Positions 52,801-61,633 of a DNA stretch of 64,000 bases are shown piece after piece. Each line of letters begins with the position of its first letter. The first letter of the stretch is position 1. The translations under genes and the position numbers were made by a program. The notes beneath the pieces are model-generated. The model had not been told where the DNA came from, ran no database searches, and saw only the letters and a list, made by a program, of their open reading frames with translations. This DNA is from Indolivaga macrotermitis (lineage in GTDB: Bacteria; Bacteroidota; Bacteroidia; Bacteroidales; Dysgonomonadaceae). The DNA lies in contig NZ_FQUC01000001.1 in the NCBI RefSeq assembly GCF_900128985.1, positions 372,001 through 436,000 of the forward strand. Direction: 5' to 3'.

Positions 52801-54168
52801 CAGCCAGATGTTACCATACGAATCTTCGAACAAGGTACGTACATTATTGTTCTTTCCTATCGACGAATCTTCTTCGGGACGTAATATTTGTAATCCGTAA
52901 CTGGCTTTGACTACTTTAATAATACCTGCATATTCGCTCCCAATCCAGATATTCCCGTATTTGTCTTCGGTTATTGATAAAAGGTAGTCCGAAGCAAGAC
53001 TATTCTCGTTAGGACTGTATTTATAGTTAGATAGTTTTCCGTCAGTAGGATTGTAACAGAACAGTCCGTTACCATAAGTTGTGATCCAGATTAAATTTTC
53101 GGAATCGATAAAGATATTGTAACGTTCGTAGTCGATAATTTTTACAATATCGTAGGGTATCAGGTCGAGCTTTTTCGAACTCTGTGTTACCGGGTTAAAA
53201 TACCAAGCTTTGCCGGAATGGTTATAAAGCCATAGCCCTTTATTCTTATCAGTTATAAGTTCTATGTTACCTGTCAGTTCTTTATCATTGGCCCAGTCCA
53301 TTTTACCGAATTTACGGGTATTGGTATTGTACGACATAACCCCGTAAAAACGGGTAATAAGTAGCAACTCGGTATTCGATAGCCGGGCTATATTGGTAAA
53401 ATTATATTTAAGAAGAGGATATGTTATTTCTTCGAATGTCTTTTTTCTAAGGTCGTATTCAACAATGACCGAGTTTTCGGTAGAGAAGTATATTTTGTTA
53501 TTCATCTCTACGGCATTAGTAAACGAATATTTGTTTTCGAAAAAAACTTCGGGTTTGTTATCCTCGGTTATACGGAATATTCCGGATGTTCCCCCTATCC
53601 ATGTCGAAGATTTGGAGTCCTCTAAAATGAAACGGCACTGTCTTCTATTAATTTTATCGGTTAGAAAAGGAGTGGAAATAATTTTTCCGTCTTTTTTCTT
53701 TATTTGCAGGCATCCATTAGTATTGCCCCACAACCATATTTCACCATGGGGTGACTCATAGTAATCGTTATATGCTATAGTGGCATTTTTATATCCTTCC
53801 GGCTGGTAATCGATAAAAGAATCGCTGACAGGATCATAACAACTAAACTCATTTTTATAGGTTTTAATCCATAAGTATCCGTCTTTATCTTGAAAAACGT
53901 CTTTTATACGGTTGTCTATTAGTGATTTTGGGTTTCCCGGTTGGGGCTTGTATGTGAAAAGTTGATAGCCGTCGAAACGGTTTAGCCCATTCAATGTCCC
54001 TACCCAGATAAATCCTTGACGGTCTTCAAGTATTGCCCGTACAGTATTCTGGGATAAGCCATTCTTGGTACTGATCTGGCTAAAATAAATATTATCCTGT
54101 TGACTCGGGAATACCGACAGACAAAAAAGTACACTTATTAAAAGTGAAATAGATTTCAATTTATTCAT
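49858..54168 (-). CDS. Hybrid two-component system sensor/regulator 2 (HTCS)
   Basis: This 1436-residue sensor starts at the ATG 54168-54166; a TTG at 54192 would extend it by eight residues but spoil the signal peptide (MNKLKSISLLISVLFCLS). Domains in order: propeller repeats (about 25-750, recurrent IWIGT/IWAGT), Y_Y_Y (about 770-860), one membrane helix (about 874-899), kinase with H924 in ISHEFRTPL, ATPase domain (NLLSNAFKFTPRDG, GTGVGLHLVKEF), receiver with D1232 (CDVMMPEMDG) and IMKPF, and an AraC domain (about 1330-1430). All signalling residues are intact. It converges with the GH2 operon and diverges from the sulfatase and susC2, which are its likely targets. Its propeller is divergent from that of sensor 1, consistent with a different ligand. 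Confidence 0.95.
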   Translation of the reverse strand: MNKLKSISLLISVLFCLSVFPSQQDNIYFSQISTKNGLSQNTVRAILEDRQGFIWVGTLNGLNRFDGYQLFTYKPQPGNPKSLIDNRIKDVFQDKDGYLWIKTYKNEFSCYDPVSDSFIDYQPEGYKNATIAYNDYYESPHGEIWLWGNTNGCLQIKKKDGKIISTPFLTDKINRRQCRFILEDSKSSTWIGGTSGIFRITEDNKPEVFFENKYSFTNAVEMNNKIYFSTENSVIVEYDLRKKTFEEITYPLLKYNFTNIARLSNTELLLITRFYGVMSYNTNTRKFGKMDWANDKELTGNIELITDKNKGLWLYNHSGKAWYFNPVTQSSKKLDLIPYDIVKIIDYERYNIFIDSENLIWITTYGNGLFCYNPTDGKLSNYKYSPNENSLASDYLLSITEDKYGNIWIGSEYAGIIKVVKASYGLQILRPEEDSSIGKNNNVRTLFEDSYGNIWLGTKNGSLYVYNFNLTANKCIQVDLNPYTIAEDNEHRIWVGTKGNGLYIFDQETHKEIYHTKYDENNPKKNGLSHNSIFNILKDNKGRMWIGTFGGGINLITKTGADISFSHFFNNLGNKSYIRYLFQDSKSRIWAGTSEGIIRFQPEELIKNPEAYVSYQLDLNNKNSLSCNDIKTFYEDDFGTIWIGTAGGGLNKYIESTNSFEAYTTDNGLSGDVITGILEDKEHNLWISSENGITKFDIKNHSFMVYHFSEETYGNHFNENANIYSENGNMLWGSLNGLLVFNPDSFIPDIHVPPVTLTNLFIYNQKVEAGTEDSPLTKAISYTNKIELNYKQNTFTLEFATLALKDPQKNKYSYMLTNYDKQWSSPNNHNTATYKNLPPGKYIFLVKGSNSDGIWNENVTQLEIIITPPFWKSVYAYIVYILIFAVILYIVSRLALKFNILNNNIKVEKELTNHKLRFFTNISHEFRTPLTLIRGAVENLNEQSEIPPMISKQVKVLSRNSVILTRLIDQLLEFRKLQNNVLTLDLEETDIISFADEIYSGFQEIAVQKNIDYTFTHNLASFNVFIDRRKVDKILYNLLSNAFKFTPRDGRIELIIEVNEQNRTYLISVKDNGIGISKDMQHLLFSRFMQINFSSSGTGVGLHLVKEFVDVHKGRIWYEDNPEGGSIFRVELSTDQKKYEGEHFVSASLPDIVEEKPNNKVVYPSDATDMQLPEIDDAVLGNYKMLIIDDNDDIRNFLVDEFSKHFMVDVAENGKQGLIKARETNPDMIICDVMMPEMDGFEVTRCLKEDFQTCHIPIILLTAHSSIEHQLEGIQSGADAYIMKPFSLKYLVARVFKLIEQRELLKKRFSNEYVLDGNLITSTDKDKDFYNLINQILEEHIADYQFSVDRFAELAKLRRTIFYKKVKGITGLSPNELIKVKRLKKAAELLLTGEFTVSEVSFKVGFEDPFYFSKCFKSQYKCSPSKYGQQPDKKDE

Positions 54169-54251
54169 ATTTTTGGGGTGAGGATAATTCAAAAAGTAAA
54201 AGTTGTTATGAGTCTTTCGATGTCAACTTTTTATAACATTACTACGTTAAC

Positions 54252-54259
54252 CAAAGGTA
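54252..54259 (-). promoter_or_regulatory. Candidate -7 box of hybrid sensor 2
   Basis: CAAAGGTA on the plus strand reads TACCTTTG on the minus strand, matching TAnnTTTG, 84 bases upstream of the sensor-2 ATG. Confidence 0.4.
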
Positions 54260-54505
54260 CAAAAAATAATGGTTGTAAGAAAAAAGTGATAAAAAATCTA
54301 TATGTATGAATTATTTTACAGGTGGCTAATGTGAATGAAAATGAGATGAATAAAAGCTAGCCGATGTTCTGAAAGTATCGGATAAGGCAAAAAGTGTAGA
54401 TTTTAGAGTCTAAAATCGAAATGAAGATACAAATCTATATGACGGCTTTTTTCGGTAAAACAAAAGAAAGGACAATTTTACATTTTTTTAGAAAAAAACA
54501 GAGAG

Positions 54506-54513
54506 TATATTTG
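54506..54513 (+). promoter_or_regulatory. Candidate -7 box of the sulfatase gene
   Basis: TATATTTG matches TAnnTTTG and is 75 bases upstream of the sulfatase ATG. The gene-free interval 54193-54587 contains this box, the sensor-2 promoter and the hairpin at 54522-54547; I see nothing else in it and no AGGGGGTA word. Confidence 0.45.
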
Positions 54514-54521
54514 TAAGAACC

Positions 54522-54547
54522 GGAAGTTTATGTAAGACTAAACTTCC
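54522..54547 (+). promoter_or_regulatory. Hairpin at the 5' end of the sulfatase leader
   Basis: GGAAGTTTA (54522-54530) and TAAACTTCC (54539-54547) form a perfect 9-bp stem with an 8-base loop. It begins 9 bases after the candidate -7 box, hence within a few bases of the expected transcript start, and is followed by ATTTTATTATT. It could protect the mRNA 5' end or act as an early attenuator. Confidence 0.55.
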
Positions 54548-54587
54548 ATTTTATTATTAACCAGAAAATAAAACCCCAGTCTAGTTT

Positions 54588-55979
54588 ATGAAAATATCAT
54601 TTTGTGGCGTGTTGAGTACAGTTTCTGCATGTTTTGGAATTGCAATGCCTTCTTTGGCACAGGATATAAAAAAAGATCAACCTAATGTACTTTTTATTTT
54701 AGCAGACGATTTGGGATACGGCGATTTGGGTTGTTTCGGGAATAAAGTAATCAAGACCGAGACCATTGATAAGCTTGCATCCGAAGGCATTACGTTTACA
54801 GACTGCTATGCAGGGGCAAGTGTATCTTCTCCATCGCGGAGTTGTCTGATGACAGGTTTGCATACAGGGCATACACGTATCCGTGGTAACATGTGCCGTA
54901 CAGGAGGTATTGTCGGAGAGCGCGAAGGTATTGGAACTGTGAGGCGTATCAATCTGATGCCGCAAGATTCTACAATAGCCAATGTATTGTCCAATAACGG
55001 ATATGTAACTTGTCTGGTCAATAAATGGCATCTGGATGGCTTTGATCCTTCGGCAGGACCTCTCGATCGTGGATTTGACGAGTTTTACGGGTGGCTGATA
55101 AGAGAGCCGCAGAGCCATAACTATTATCCTTCGAAGAGATGGCGTAACCGGGAAGAGTATACCATTACCGAAAATTTAAATGGCGAACATGTGGATCATA
55201 ATACAGACAGGTCTACAGACGAAGCTATCGATTTTTTACGCCGTCACAAAGACGATAAGTTTTTCTTGTATCTTGCTTATAATGTACCACATGTTCCGCT
55301 CGACAGTAAATCTTGGGGCATATATAAGAATGCCGATATGTCGCCTAACGATAAATCGTATGCTGCACTGGTAACTCATATGGACGAGTCGATAGCTAAA
55401 GTTTTGGAAGAGCTGAAAAAACTGGGAATTGATGATAATACAATAGTGGTGTTTGCTTCGGATAACGGTGGAGCTAAAGCCGCCATGACTGAAAAGTTGG
55501 TCATAAATGGGCAACTCCGCGGATGGAAAGGCGAGTTGTATGAAGGTGGGATACGCGTACCATTGATAGTAAGATTACCCGACCGGAAAAATGCCGGATC
55601 GATAAGTAGCTTTCCATGCTATTTTCCCGATATATTTTCCACACTTGTTGATATGACCAATGCAAAAACAAGCCTTATTACGGATGGAGTAAGTGTATAT
55701 CCTGAGATTAAGTCTCCCGGAACTATGGATCAGGATCAACGGTATCTCTATTGGGAACAGTATCCCTCGAAAGGTATTTCGCAGGCTGTAAGATGGGGTG
55801 ACTGGAAATTGATTCGCCAGAATCTGAATAAGGAGATGGAATTATACAATCTGAAGGATGATATCCGGGAAACAAAGAATCTGGCGGATCAGCATCCCGA
55901 TATTATAGCTAAGTTAGCCCGATGTCTGACTGAATCTCATACTGAATCGGAAAATTGGCCGGTAGGTTTGGTTGAATAG
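54588..55979 (+). CDS. Secreted S1-family sulfatase, serine type
   Basis: This 463-residue exported enzyme (signal peptide about 1-25, ending SLAQ) is a formylglycine-dependent sulfatase. The metal-binding start QPNVLFILADDLGYGDLG (D40, D41) is followed by the maturation motif SSPSR at residues 80-84, so S80 would be oxidised to formylglycine by an anaerobic maturase (anSME) encoded elsewhere. NKWHLDG replaces the commoner GKWHLG, and the C-terminal metal site FASDNGG and a GWKGELYEGGIRVP block are intact. It hydrolyses a sulfate ester on a sugar, but which one is unknown. It has its own promoter and terminator, between sensor 2 and susC2. A sulfatase is unexpected in a locus otherwise devoted to land-plant pectin. 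Confidence 0.92.
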   Translation: MKISFCGVLSTVSACFGIAMPSLAQDIKKDQPNVLFILADDLGYGDLGCFGNKVIKTETIDKLASEGITFTDCYAGASVSSPSRSCLMTGLHTGHTRIRGNMCRTGGIVGEREGIGTVRRINLMPQDSTIANVLSNNGYVTCLVNKWHLDGFDPSAGPLDRGFDEFYGWLIREPQSHNYYPSKRWRNREEYTITENLNGEHVDHNTDRSTDEAIDFLRRHKDDKFFLYLAYNVPHVPLDSKSWGIYKNADMSPNDKSYAALVTHMDESIAKVLEELKKLGIDDNTIVVFASDNGGAKAAMTEKLVINGQLRGWKGELYEGGIRVPLIVRLPDRKNAGSISSFPCYFPDIFSTLVDMTNAKTSLITDGVSVYPEIKSPGTMDQDQRYLYWEQYPSKGISQAVRWGDWKLIRQNLNKEMELYNLKDDIRETKNLADQHPDIIAKLARCLTESHTESENWPVGLVE

Positions 55980-56081
55980 TTTATGAAAGCAGAAGAGAAA
56001 AGCAATGTTTAGAGAAAAATAACCACGTTAAAAAATATAGATTATAAATTCTACATAGTAGATAAATAAAGATGCGAATAT

Positions 56082-56117
56082 AATCGGGCAGAAATTTAGT
56101 TTCTTGCCCGATTTTGT
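56082..56117 (+). terminator. Intrinsic terminator of the sulfatase gene
   Basis: AATCGGGCA (56082-56090) pairs exactly with TGCCCGATT (56105-56113), followed by TTGTTGTTT. It lies 100 bases after the sulfatase stop and makes the sulfatase monocistronic, apart from susC2. Confidence 0.8.
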
Positions 56118-56207
56118 TGTTTATCAGTGGTATATGAAAAATGTATTTAGGTTTTGTACAAATGTCAATGCCTCATATTGATAAAATTCCAGTAGAATGG
56201 ACAAAAA

Positions 56208-56242
56208 TACATTTGTTGGAAATAGCATAAAAGTAATCTTTG
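56208..56242 (+). promoter_or_regulatory. Candidate susC2 promoter core
   Basis: TACATTTGTT (56208-56217), GCATA (56225-56229) and TAATCTTTG (56234-56242) repeat the arrangement upstream of susC1, with identical spacing between GCATA and TAATCTTT. The remaining gene-free sequence, 55980-56358, holds the sulfatase terminator and a leader of about 110 bases; nothing else is recognisable. Confidence 0.5.
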
Positions 56243-56358
56243 TGATGTTAATAAATCTTTACCAAATGGCCCATGCATGAAAAATTTGTTCTTAGTGCTA
56301 CTTTTTAATTAAGAATATAATACTCTCTAAATACTCACAATTTAATTTTAATACCTAG

Positions 56359-59300
56359 ATGAAGAATTCAAAAAAGATGAAGCTTTTCGAAGCTAGAAGT
56401 TTATTGACTGCATTATTCTTGTGCTTGTCAATAATGGTATTTGCTCAATCGAAAACTGTCAAAGGAACGGTTGTTGATGAAAAAGGCGAAGCCATTATAG
56501 GAGCAAGTGTTTCGGTAAAAGGAACTACTACCGGAACAATGACAGATCTGGATGGAAATTTTTCCATAATAGTGAATAACAATGATGTATTAACAATCTC
56601 TTATGTAGGTTATACGGAACAATCAGTTTCTGTAGCTGGAAAAACTAATGTCAGAGTTGTTTTGGCCGAAGACTCTCAGATTCTAGAAGAATTTGTAGTT
56701 GTAGGTTACGGTGTTCAGAAGAAAACAGATGTAACTGGAGCTATGGCTCGTGTGGGTGAAAAAGAACTGACAGCTATGCCTGTTAAAGATGCTGTACAAG
56801 CTATGCAAGGTAAAGCTGCCGGTGTAGATATTACTTCCAACCAGCGTCCCGGACAAACCGGCGAAATAAGAATTCGTGGTGTTCGTTCAATCGGAGCAGA
56901 TCAAGGTCCTTTGTATGTAGTGGATGGTATGGTTTTACAGTCAGGGGCTAGTGGTACCGGTAGTGGCAATAATAGTAGTGGTATAGATAATCTAAATCCG
57001 AATGATATCGAATCTATTGATATTTTGAAAGATGCATCAGCAACTGCTATTTACGGATCTCGTGGAGCAAATGGTGTTGTTTTAGTAACCACAAAAAGGG
57101 GTAAAGCCGGAGCTCTTTCTGTAAACTATTCGGGAACAGTGACACTGGAAAAACTTTATAATGTATCGGAAAATATGAGTGCTGCAGAGTGGTTGGAATA
57201 TGCCCGTATTGCAAAATATAACATAGGTACATACGGATCGGCAACACCATCTTATGAGGCAGATTATGCATTGTGGGGAACTCTAGGCCTATCATGGGAA
57301 AATATAGCAAAAGGATGGACAAATAATAATACAGTGTGGGATCCATCGAAAGTAGGTAGCTATGATTGGGAAAAGCACGGAAAACGGACAGGAGTATCAA
57401 CAGAACATACATTGAGCGTATCAGGAGGTAATGAGAAAGCTCAAGGATATGCATCGTTTGGTTACTTAAAACAAGAAGGTACACAACCCGGGCAGGATTT
57501 TACTCGCTATTCGGGAAAAGTTAGTTTCGATGCGTCTCCTACTAAATGGTTTAAAATGGGAGCATCAATCAACTTAGCGTGGAGTAATCAGGATTATGGT
57601 TATAATTTTACAAAATCAGAGACCGGAGCCGGAGATTATTATAGTGCATTACGTGGTATGTTGGCATGGACTGTTCCATATGATGAAAATGGTAATAATA
57701 TAAAGTATCCGAATGGTGATATGAACATAATTAACCCGATTGATGAGCTTAAATACACTCAAAATAACCGCCAAACGTTGAATACTTTTGGTAACATATA
57801 CGCGCAATTGGACTTCGGAGAAATGTATTCACCTCTGAAAGGATTAAAATACCGCATACAGTTCGGACCCGAATTTAAATATTATACTACCGGAACTTTC
57901 AATGATGAAGATGGTATTAATGGTAGTGGGAACAATATTGCTTCGTACAATAACTATCAAACACGTGCATGGACTCTTGATAACCTAGTTTATTATGATA
58001 GGAATTTTGGACTTGACCATAAATTAGGTCTTACTCTGATGCAATCAGCATCCAAGTATCACTATGAAGATGCAACAGCAAAAGCCACTGATGTTGCAAC
58101 GTCTGAAGAACTATGGTATAATCTGGGTTCTGGAGGATCGATCGGAACTTTTGGTTCTGGATTGGTTGAAAGACAACTAGCATCTTATATGATAAGGGCA
58201 AATTATGGATTCAGGGATAAATATCTGTTAACGGCATCCGTTCGTTGGGATGGAGCTTCTCAGTTAGCAGATGGAAATAAATGGGCATCTTTTACTTCTA
58301 TGGCTTTGGGCTGGCGTATAGATCAGGAAAAATTTATGGAGAATGTAAAAGCAGTTAGTGCCTTGAAACTCCGTTTAGGTGTAGGTACAACCGGAAACGC
58401 AGCTATTAGTGCTTATGCAACAAAAGGAGGGTTGACTCAGAATTATTATAATTGGGGAACAACGTCGTCGTCGTCGGGATATATTCCATCAGATCCAACT
58501 GTAAAAACACCTTCTAAAATGCCAAATCCTGACTTATCATGGGAAAGAACAACTCAATATAATGTCGGAGTAGATTACGGATTTCTGAAGAACCGGATTA
58601 ATGGTAGTATTGATGTTTACAAATCTATAACAAACGACCTATTACTACCTATGTCGATACCTTCATTAGTAGGATATGTATCTACTTATGCTAATGTGGG
58701 AAAAACTGAAGGTTGGGGTATTGATTTGCAAATAAACTCGACTAATATAGAAACGAAGGATTTTACATGGTCTACTACATTAACATGGTCAAAAGATAGA
58801 AATAAGATTAAGGAGTTGGCTAATGGAAGATCCGAGGATATCGAGAATAACTTGTTTGTAGGTAAAGAAATTGGTGTTTATTATGACTATGTATATGATG
58901 GGATATGGAAGACTTCGGAAGCTGAAGAAGCTGCTAAATATGGCCGCAAACCCGGACAGATCAGAGTGAAAGACCTGGATGGAGATGGTACTATAGATGC
59001 TAACTACGATCGTAAAGTAGTAGGTTCTATTCGCCCCGATTGGTCAGGAGGTATTACTAATACATTCAATTATAAAAACTTAGAATTATCTTTCTTCATC
59101 TATTCGCGTTGGGGATTCACTGTTCCTAATGGAGCATTAACATTAGATGGACGCTATCAGATGCGTAAAATAGATTATTGGGTAGCCGGCACTAATGAAA
59201 ATGCCAGATATTATTCACCGGGATCAAATGGAGAAGCTGCCGACACTTATACTTCTTCGATGAATTATCAAGATGGTTCGTTTATCAAGATGAGGAATAT

Positions 59301-59511
59301 CAATATTGGCTATAACTTCAATCAGAGACAAATAAAACAACTAGGTATCAAAAATTTGAAAGTTTATGCTCAATTGATGAATCCGTTTACTATATATTCT
59401 AAATGCGATTATTTAGATACCGACTTGTCTAATTACGACAATAACAAAACCACAGTAGGTTCATATACTACTACCAGAGCTTTGGTTTTCGGATTAAATA
59501 TAGGATTCTAA
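56359..59511 (+). CDS. susC: SusC-like TonB-dependent outer-membrane transporter 2
   Basis: This 1050-residue outer-membrane transporter has a signal peptide (about 1-30, ending VFAQ), a carboxypeptidase-regulatory-like domain (KGTVVDEKGEAIIGASVSVKG, about 33-112), the TonB-box-like EEFVVVGYG, a plug (KDAVQAMQGKAAGVDI, KDASATAIYGSRGANGVVLVTT) and a beta-barrel closing with ALVFGLNIGF. It is only moderately similar to susC1: the N-terminal domain and plug are alike, whereas the barrel segments differ, so a different oligosaccharide is expected. It is followed by susD2 after 27 bases. Regulation is probably by sensor 2. Confidence 0.95.
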   Translation: MKNSKKMKLFEARSLLTALFLCLSIMVFAQSKTVKGTVVDEKGEAIIGASVSVKGTTTGTMTDLDGNFSIIVNNNDVLTISYVGYTEQSVSVAGKTNVRVVLAEDSQILEEFVVVGYGVQKKTDVTGAMARVGEKELTAMPVKDAVQAMQGKAAGVDITSNQRPGQTGEIRIRGVRSIGADQGPLYVVDGMVLQSGASGTGSGNNSSGIDNLNPNDIESIDILKDASATAIYGSRGANGVVLVTTKRGKAGALSVNYSGTVTLEKLYNVSENMSAAEWLEYARIAKYNIGTYGSATPSYEADYALWGTLGLSWENIAKGWTNNNTVWDPSKVGSYDWEKHGKRTGVSTEHTLSVSGGNEKAQGYASFGYLKQEGTQPGQDFTRYSGKVSFDASPTKWFKMGASINLAWSNQDYGYNFTKSETGAGDYYSALRGMLAWTVPYDENGNNIKYPNGDMNIINPIDELKYTQNNRQTLNTFGNIYAQLDFGEMYSPLKGLKYRIQFGPEFKYYTTGTFNDEDGINGSGNNIASYNNYQTRAWTLDNLVYYDRNFGLDHKLGLTLMQSASKYHYEDATAKATDVATSEELWYNLGSGGSIGTFGSGLVERQLASYMIRANYGFRDKYLLTASVRWDGASQLADGNKWASFTSMALGWRIDQEKFMENVKAVSALKLRLGVGTTGNAAISAYATKGGLTQNYYNWGTTSSSSGYIPSDPTVKTPSKMPNPDLSWERTTQYNVGVDYGFLKNRINGSIDVYKSITNDLLLPMSIPSLVGYVSTYANVGKTEGWGIDLQINSTNIETKDFTWSTTLTWSKDRNKIKELANGRSEDIENNLFVGKEIGVYYDYVYDGIWKTSEAEEAAKYGRKPGQIRVKDLDGDGTIDANYDRKVVGSIRPDWSGGITNTFNYKNLELSFFIYSRWGFTVPNGALTLDGRYQMRKIDYWVAGTNENARYYSPGSNGEAADTYTSSMNYQDGSFIKMRNINIGYNFNQRQIKQLGIKNLKVYAQLMNPFTIYSKCDYLDTDLSNYDNNKTTVGSYTTTRALVFGLNIGF

Positions 59512-59538
59512 CAAATAACTAAGTAAAACTTGATTACA

Positions 59539-61611
59539 ATGAAAATAAATAATAAAATACTATTATCATCATTTCTGGCTGCGGCTTTAGGCCTGACAAT
59601 GCCTTCGTGTGGTGATGGTTTTCTGGAAGAGAATCTGACAACTATCCCTAGTACTGACTACTTAAAGACACAACAGGGGCTCGACGATCTGGCAACAGGG
59701 GCTTACTCTAATCTTAAATTTAAATTTAATTATGTCTGGGGTATCCAATTGTATAATTTGGGAGTGGATGAATTTACTGATGCAAATAATGCGATACCAA
59801 GTTTCAACTGTTACAGCGCTGACCTGAATTCCACAGAAGCATTATCCGGAGGATCTATTGCTCCATTGTGGAATACTATGTATGCTGGTATAGAACAAAC
59901 CAATATCCTTATTCAGAATCTACCTCTTTATTACGATCAGTCGAATGCTAATTATAATACGCGCTTAGGTGAAGCTTATTTCATCCGTGCATATGCCTAT
60001 ATGCAGTTATTGACGCAATTTGGCGGAGTTCCGTTAAAGTTATATCCATCAACTGCTGTCGAAACCTATTTTACGCGTAATTCAGAGGATGAGTGCTTTG
60101 CACAAGTGATCTCCGACTTTGAAAAATCGTATGAATTATTACCAACTAGTCCCGCTCAAACAGGGCGTCTGACTAAATATGCAGCAGCCCACTATTTAGC
60201 AAAATCTCATCTGACCAGAGCTAGTGAATTGTATAGTTCATGGAATACAAACTATGTTGCAGCAGATTTAGATGCTGTTATAAAATACGGAGAAGAGGTT
60301 GTACAAGCACATCCATTGGTAAGCGATTATGTTTCATTATGGGATTATCAAAAAGCAAATAGCGCAAATGAAACAGTATCAGAAGTTGTCTTGGCTGCTC
60401 AATTCTCAGATGACCAATCGACTTGGGGGCGTTACGGAAACCAAATGCACCTATATTATCCATCTGTTTATATGAATCTAGCAGGATCAAAACGTGATAT
60501 TTCAGGTGGTCGTGAGTTTTCTTATGCCCGTGCAACAAACTATACATTAGATGTATATGACCGTGTAAACGATTCTCGTTTTTGGAAATCTTTTGTAACA
60601 ACATATGGAGCGAATGATACCTCCGGAGCTCCTGTATGGTCTGAAGATAACGCGTCTTTAGGCCCGTCAGGAACAGTCGCTGGGACAAAAAGATTTGTAG
60701 CTGGACAGCTTGGCATAAAATATATTGTAAATGATGCTGGTGATACCCGTTATAAGGCTGTGCCAAGCGATGTAACAGGTGTTACGAAAGGTGGAATCAT
60801 GCAAAACACCCACACATTTGTCCGTTACTTCAACGGAGAAGCTCAGGCTTGGGTTGGAACACATGGAAACAACGGATATTATGGTGTTCAGAATAGGTCT
60901 GTTGCTTTATCTAAATACCGTGATGGATATCGTATCTCTATAGACAGCCAATTCGGAACCCGTGACGCTATTATGGCACGTTCAGCCGAAGATGTATTAA
61001 TGATTGCAGAAGCTTATATCAGAAAAGGAGAGGGATATTATTCTAATGCTATCGAATGGATTAATAAGCTACGTGATCGCGCAGGCTACAAAAGCGGTGA
61101 AGACCGAACTAAGCACGTCGATGGAGGACAAGCTTATAAGAATAATTCATATTGTAACGGAAAAGGTGGAGGATATTCTGCAGACGGAGCTGTTTATTGG
61201 GAAACAAATACCTATTATGAGTCAAACAATGATATGCCTGTAACTACAGCTGCTACATCTATACGATTAAATTCAGTAACTGATGTATATAATTCGACTG
61301 TAGATAAGCCAATATACGAAAAATTGGGATGTTCTTCTAATGCCGAAAAAATGATGTGTTTCTTGCTTAATGAGCGTACACGCGAACTTTGTGGTGAAAC
61401 ATACAGATGGGAGGATTTAGCTAGGACAAAAACGTTAGAAGCCCGCTGGAAAGCATTCAATGATGGTTATGTAAGAGGTAATACCACCTTTAGTGCTTCT
61501 ACGCACTATTATCGTCCGATACCTCAGGCATACTTGGATGGTATAACTAATGCAAACGGTGCTGCACTGACTGCAGAAGAAAAAGAAGCGATACAGAACC
61601 CTGGATATTAA
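59539..61611 (+). CDS. susD: SusD/RagB-like surface glycan-binding lipoprotein 2
   Basis: This is a 690-residue lipoprotein from the ATG at 59539; an in-frame TTG at 59530 would add three residues and is less likely. The lipobox is MPSC (C24). SusD signatures are LGEAYFIRAYAYMQLLTQFGGVPLKLYPS near residue 145 and SAEDVLMIAEAYIRKGEGYYSNAIEWINKLRDRAGY further on, with NERTRELCGETYRWEDLART near the C-terminus. It pairs with susC2 and is followed by an intrinsic terminator, so its operon may largely end here. At this length it is larger than a classical SusD, as is its counterpart in module 1. Confidence 0.95.
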   Translation: MKINNKILLSSFLAAALGLTMPSCGDGFLEENLTTIPSTDYLKTQQGLDDLATGAYSNLKFKFNYVWGIQLYNLGVDEFTDANNAIPSFNCYSADLNSTEALSGGSIAPLWNTMYAGIEQTNILIQNLPLYYDQSNANYNTRLGEAYFIRAYAYMQLLTQFGGVPLKLYPSTAVETYFTRNSEDECFAQVISDFEKSYELLPTSPAQTGRLTKYAAAHYLAKSHLTRASELYSSWNTNYVAADLDAVIKYGEEVVQAHPLVSDYVSLWDYQKANSANETVSEVVLAAQFSDDQSTWGRYGNQMHLYYPSVYMNLAGSKRDISGGREFSYARATNYTLDVYDRVNDSRFWKSFVTTYGANDTSGAPVWSEDNASLGPSGTVAGTKRFVAGQLGIKYIVNDAGDTRYKAVPSDVTGVTKGGIMQNTHTFVRYFNGEAQAWVGTHGNNGYYGVQNRSVALSKYRDGYRISIDSQFGTRDAIMARSAEDVLMIAEAYIRKGEGYYSNAIEWINKLRDRAGYKSGEDRTKHVDGGQAYKNNSYCNGKGGGYSADGAVYWETNTYYESNNDMPVTTAATSIRLNSVTDVYNSTVDKPIYEKLGCSSNAEKMMCFLLNERTRELCGETYRWEDLARTKTLEARWKAFNDGYVRGNTTFSASTHYYRPIPQAYLDGITNANGAALTAEEKEAIQNPGY

Positions 61612-61633
61612 TCCTATATAATAAATATTCAAA

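Noticed and set aside
54169-54192. A TTG start that would lengthen sensor 2 by eight residues
   Set aside because: The ATG at 54168 begins a normal signal peptide, and the added residues lack family support.
31912-56304. The shared 12-base word TAGTGCTACTTT at 31912-31923 and 56293-56304
   Set aside because: Many 12-base pairs are expected by chance in 64 kb, and the two contexts (3' region of GH105-2 and leader of susC2) have nothing in common.
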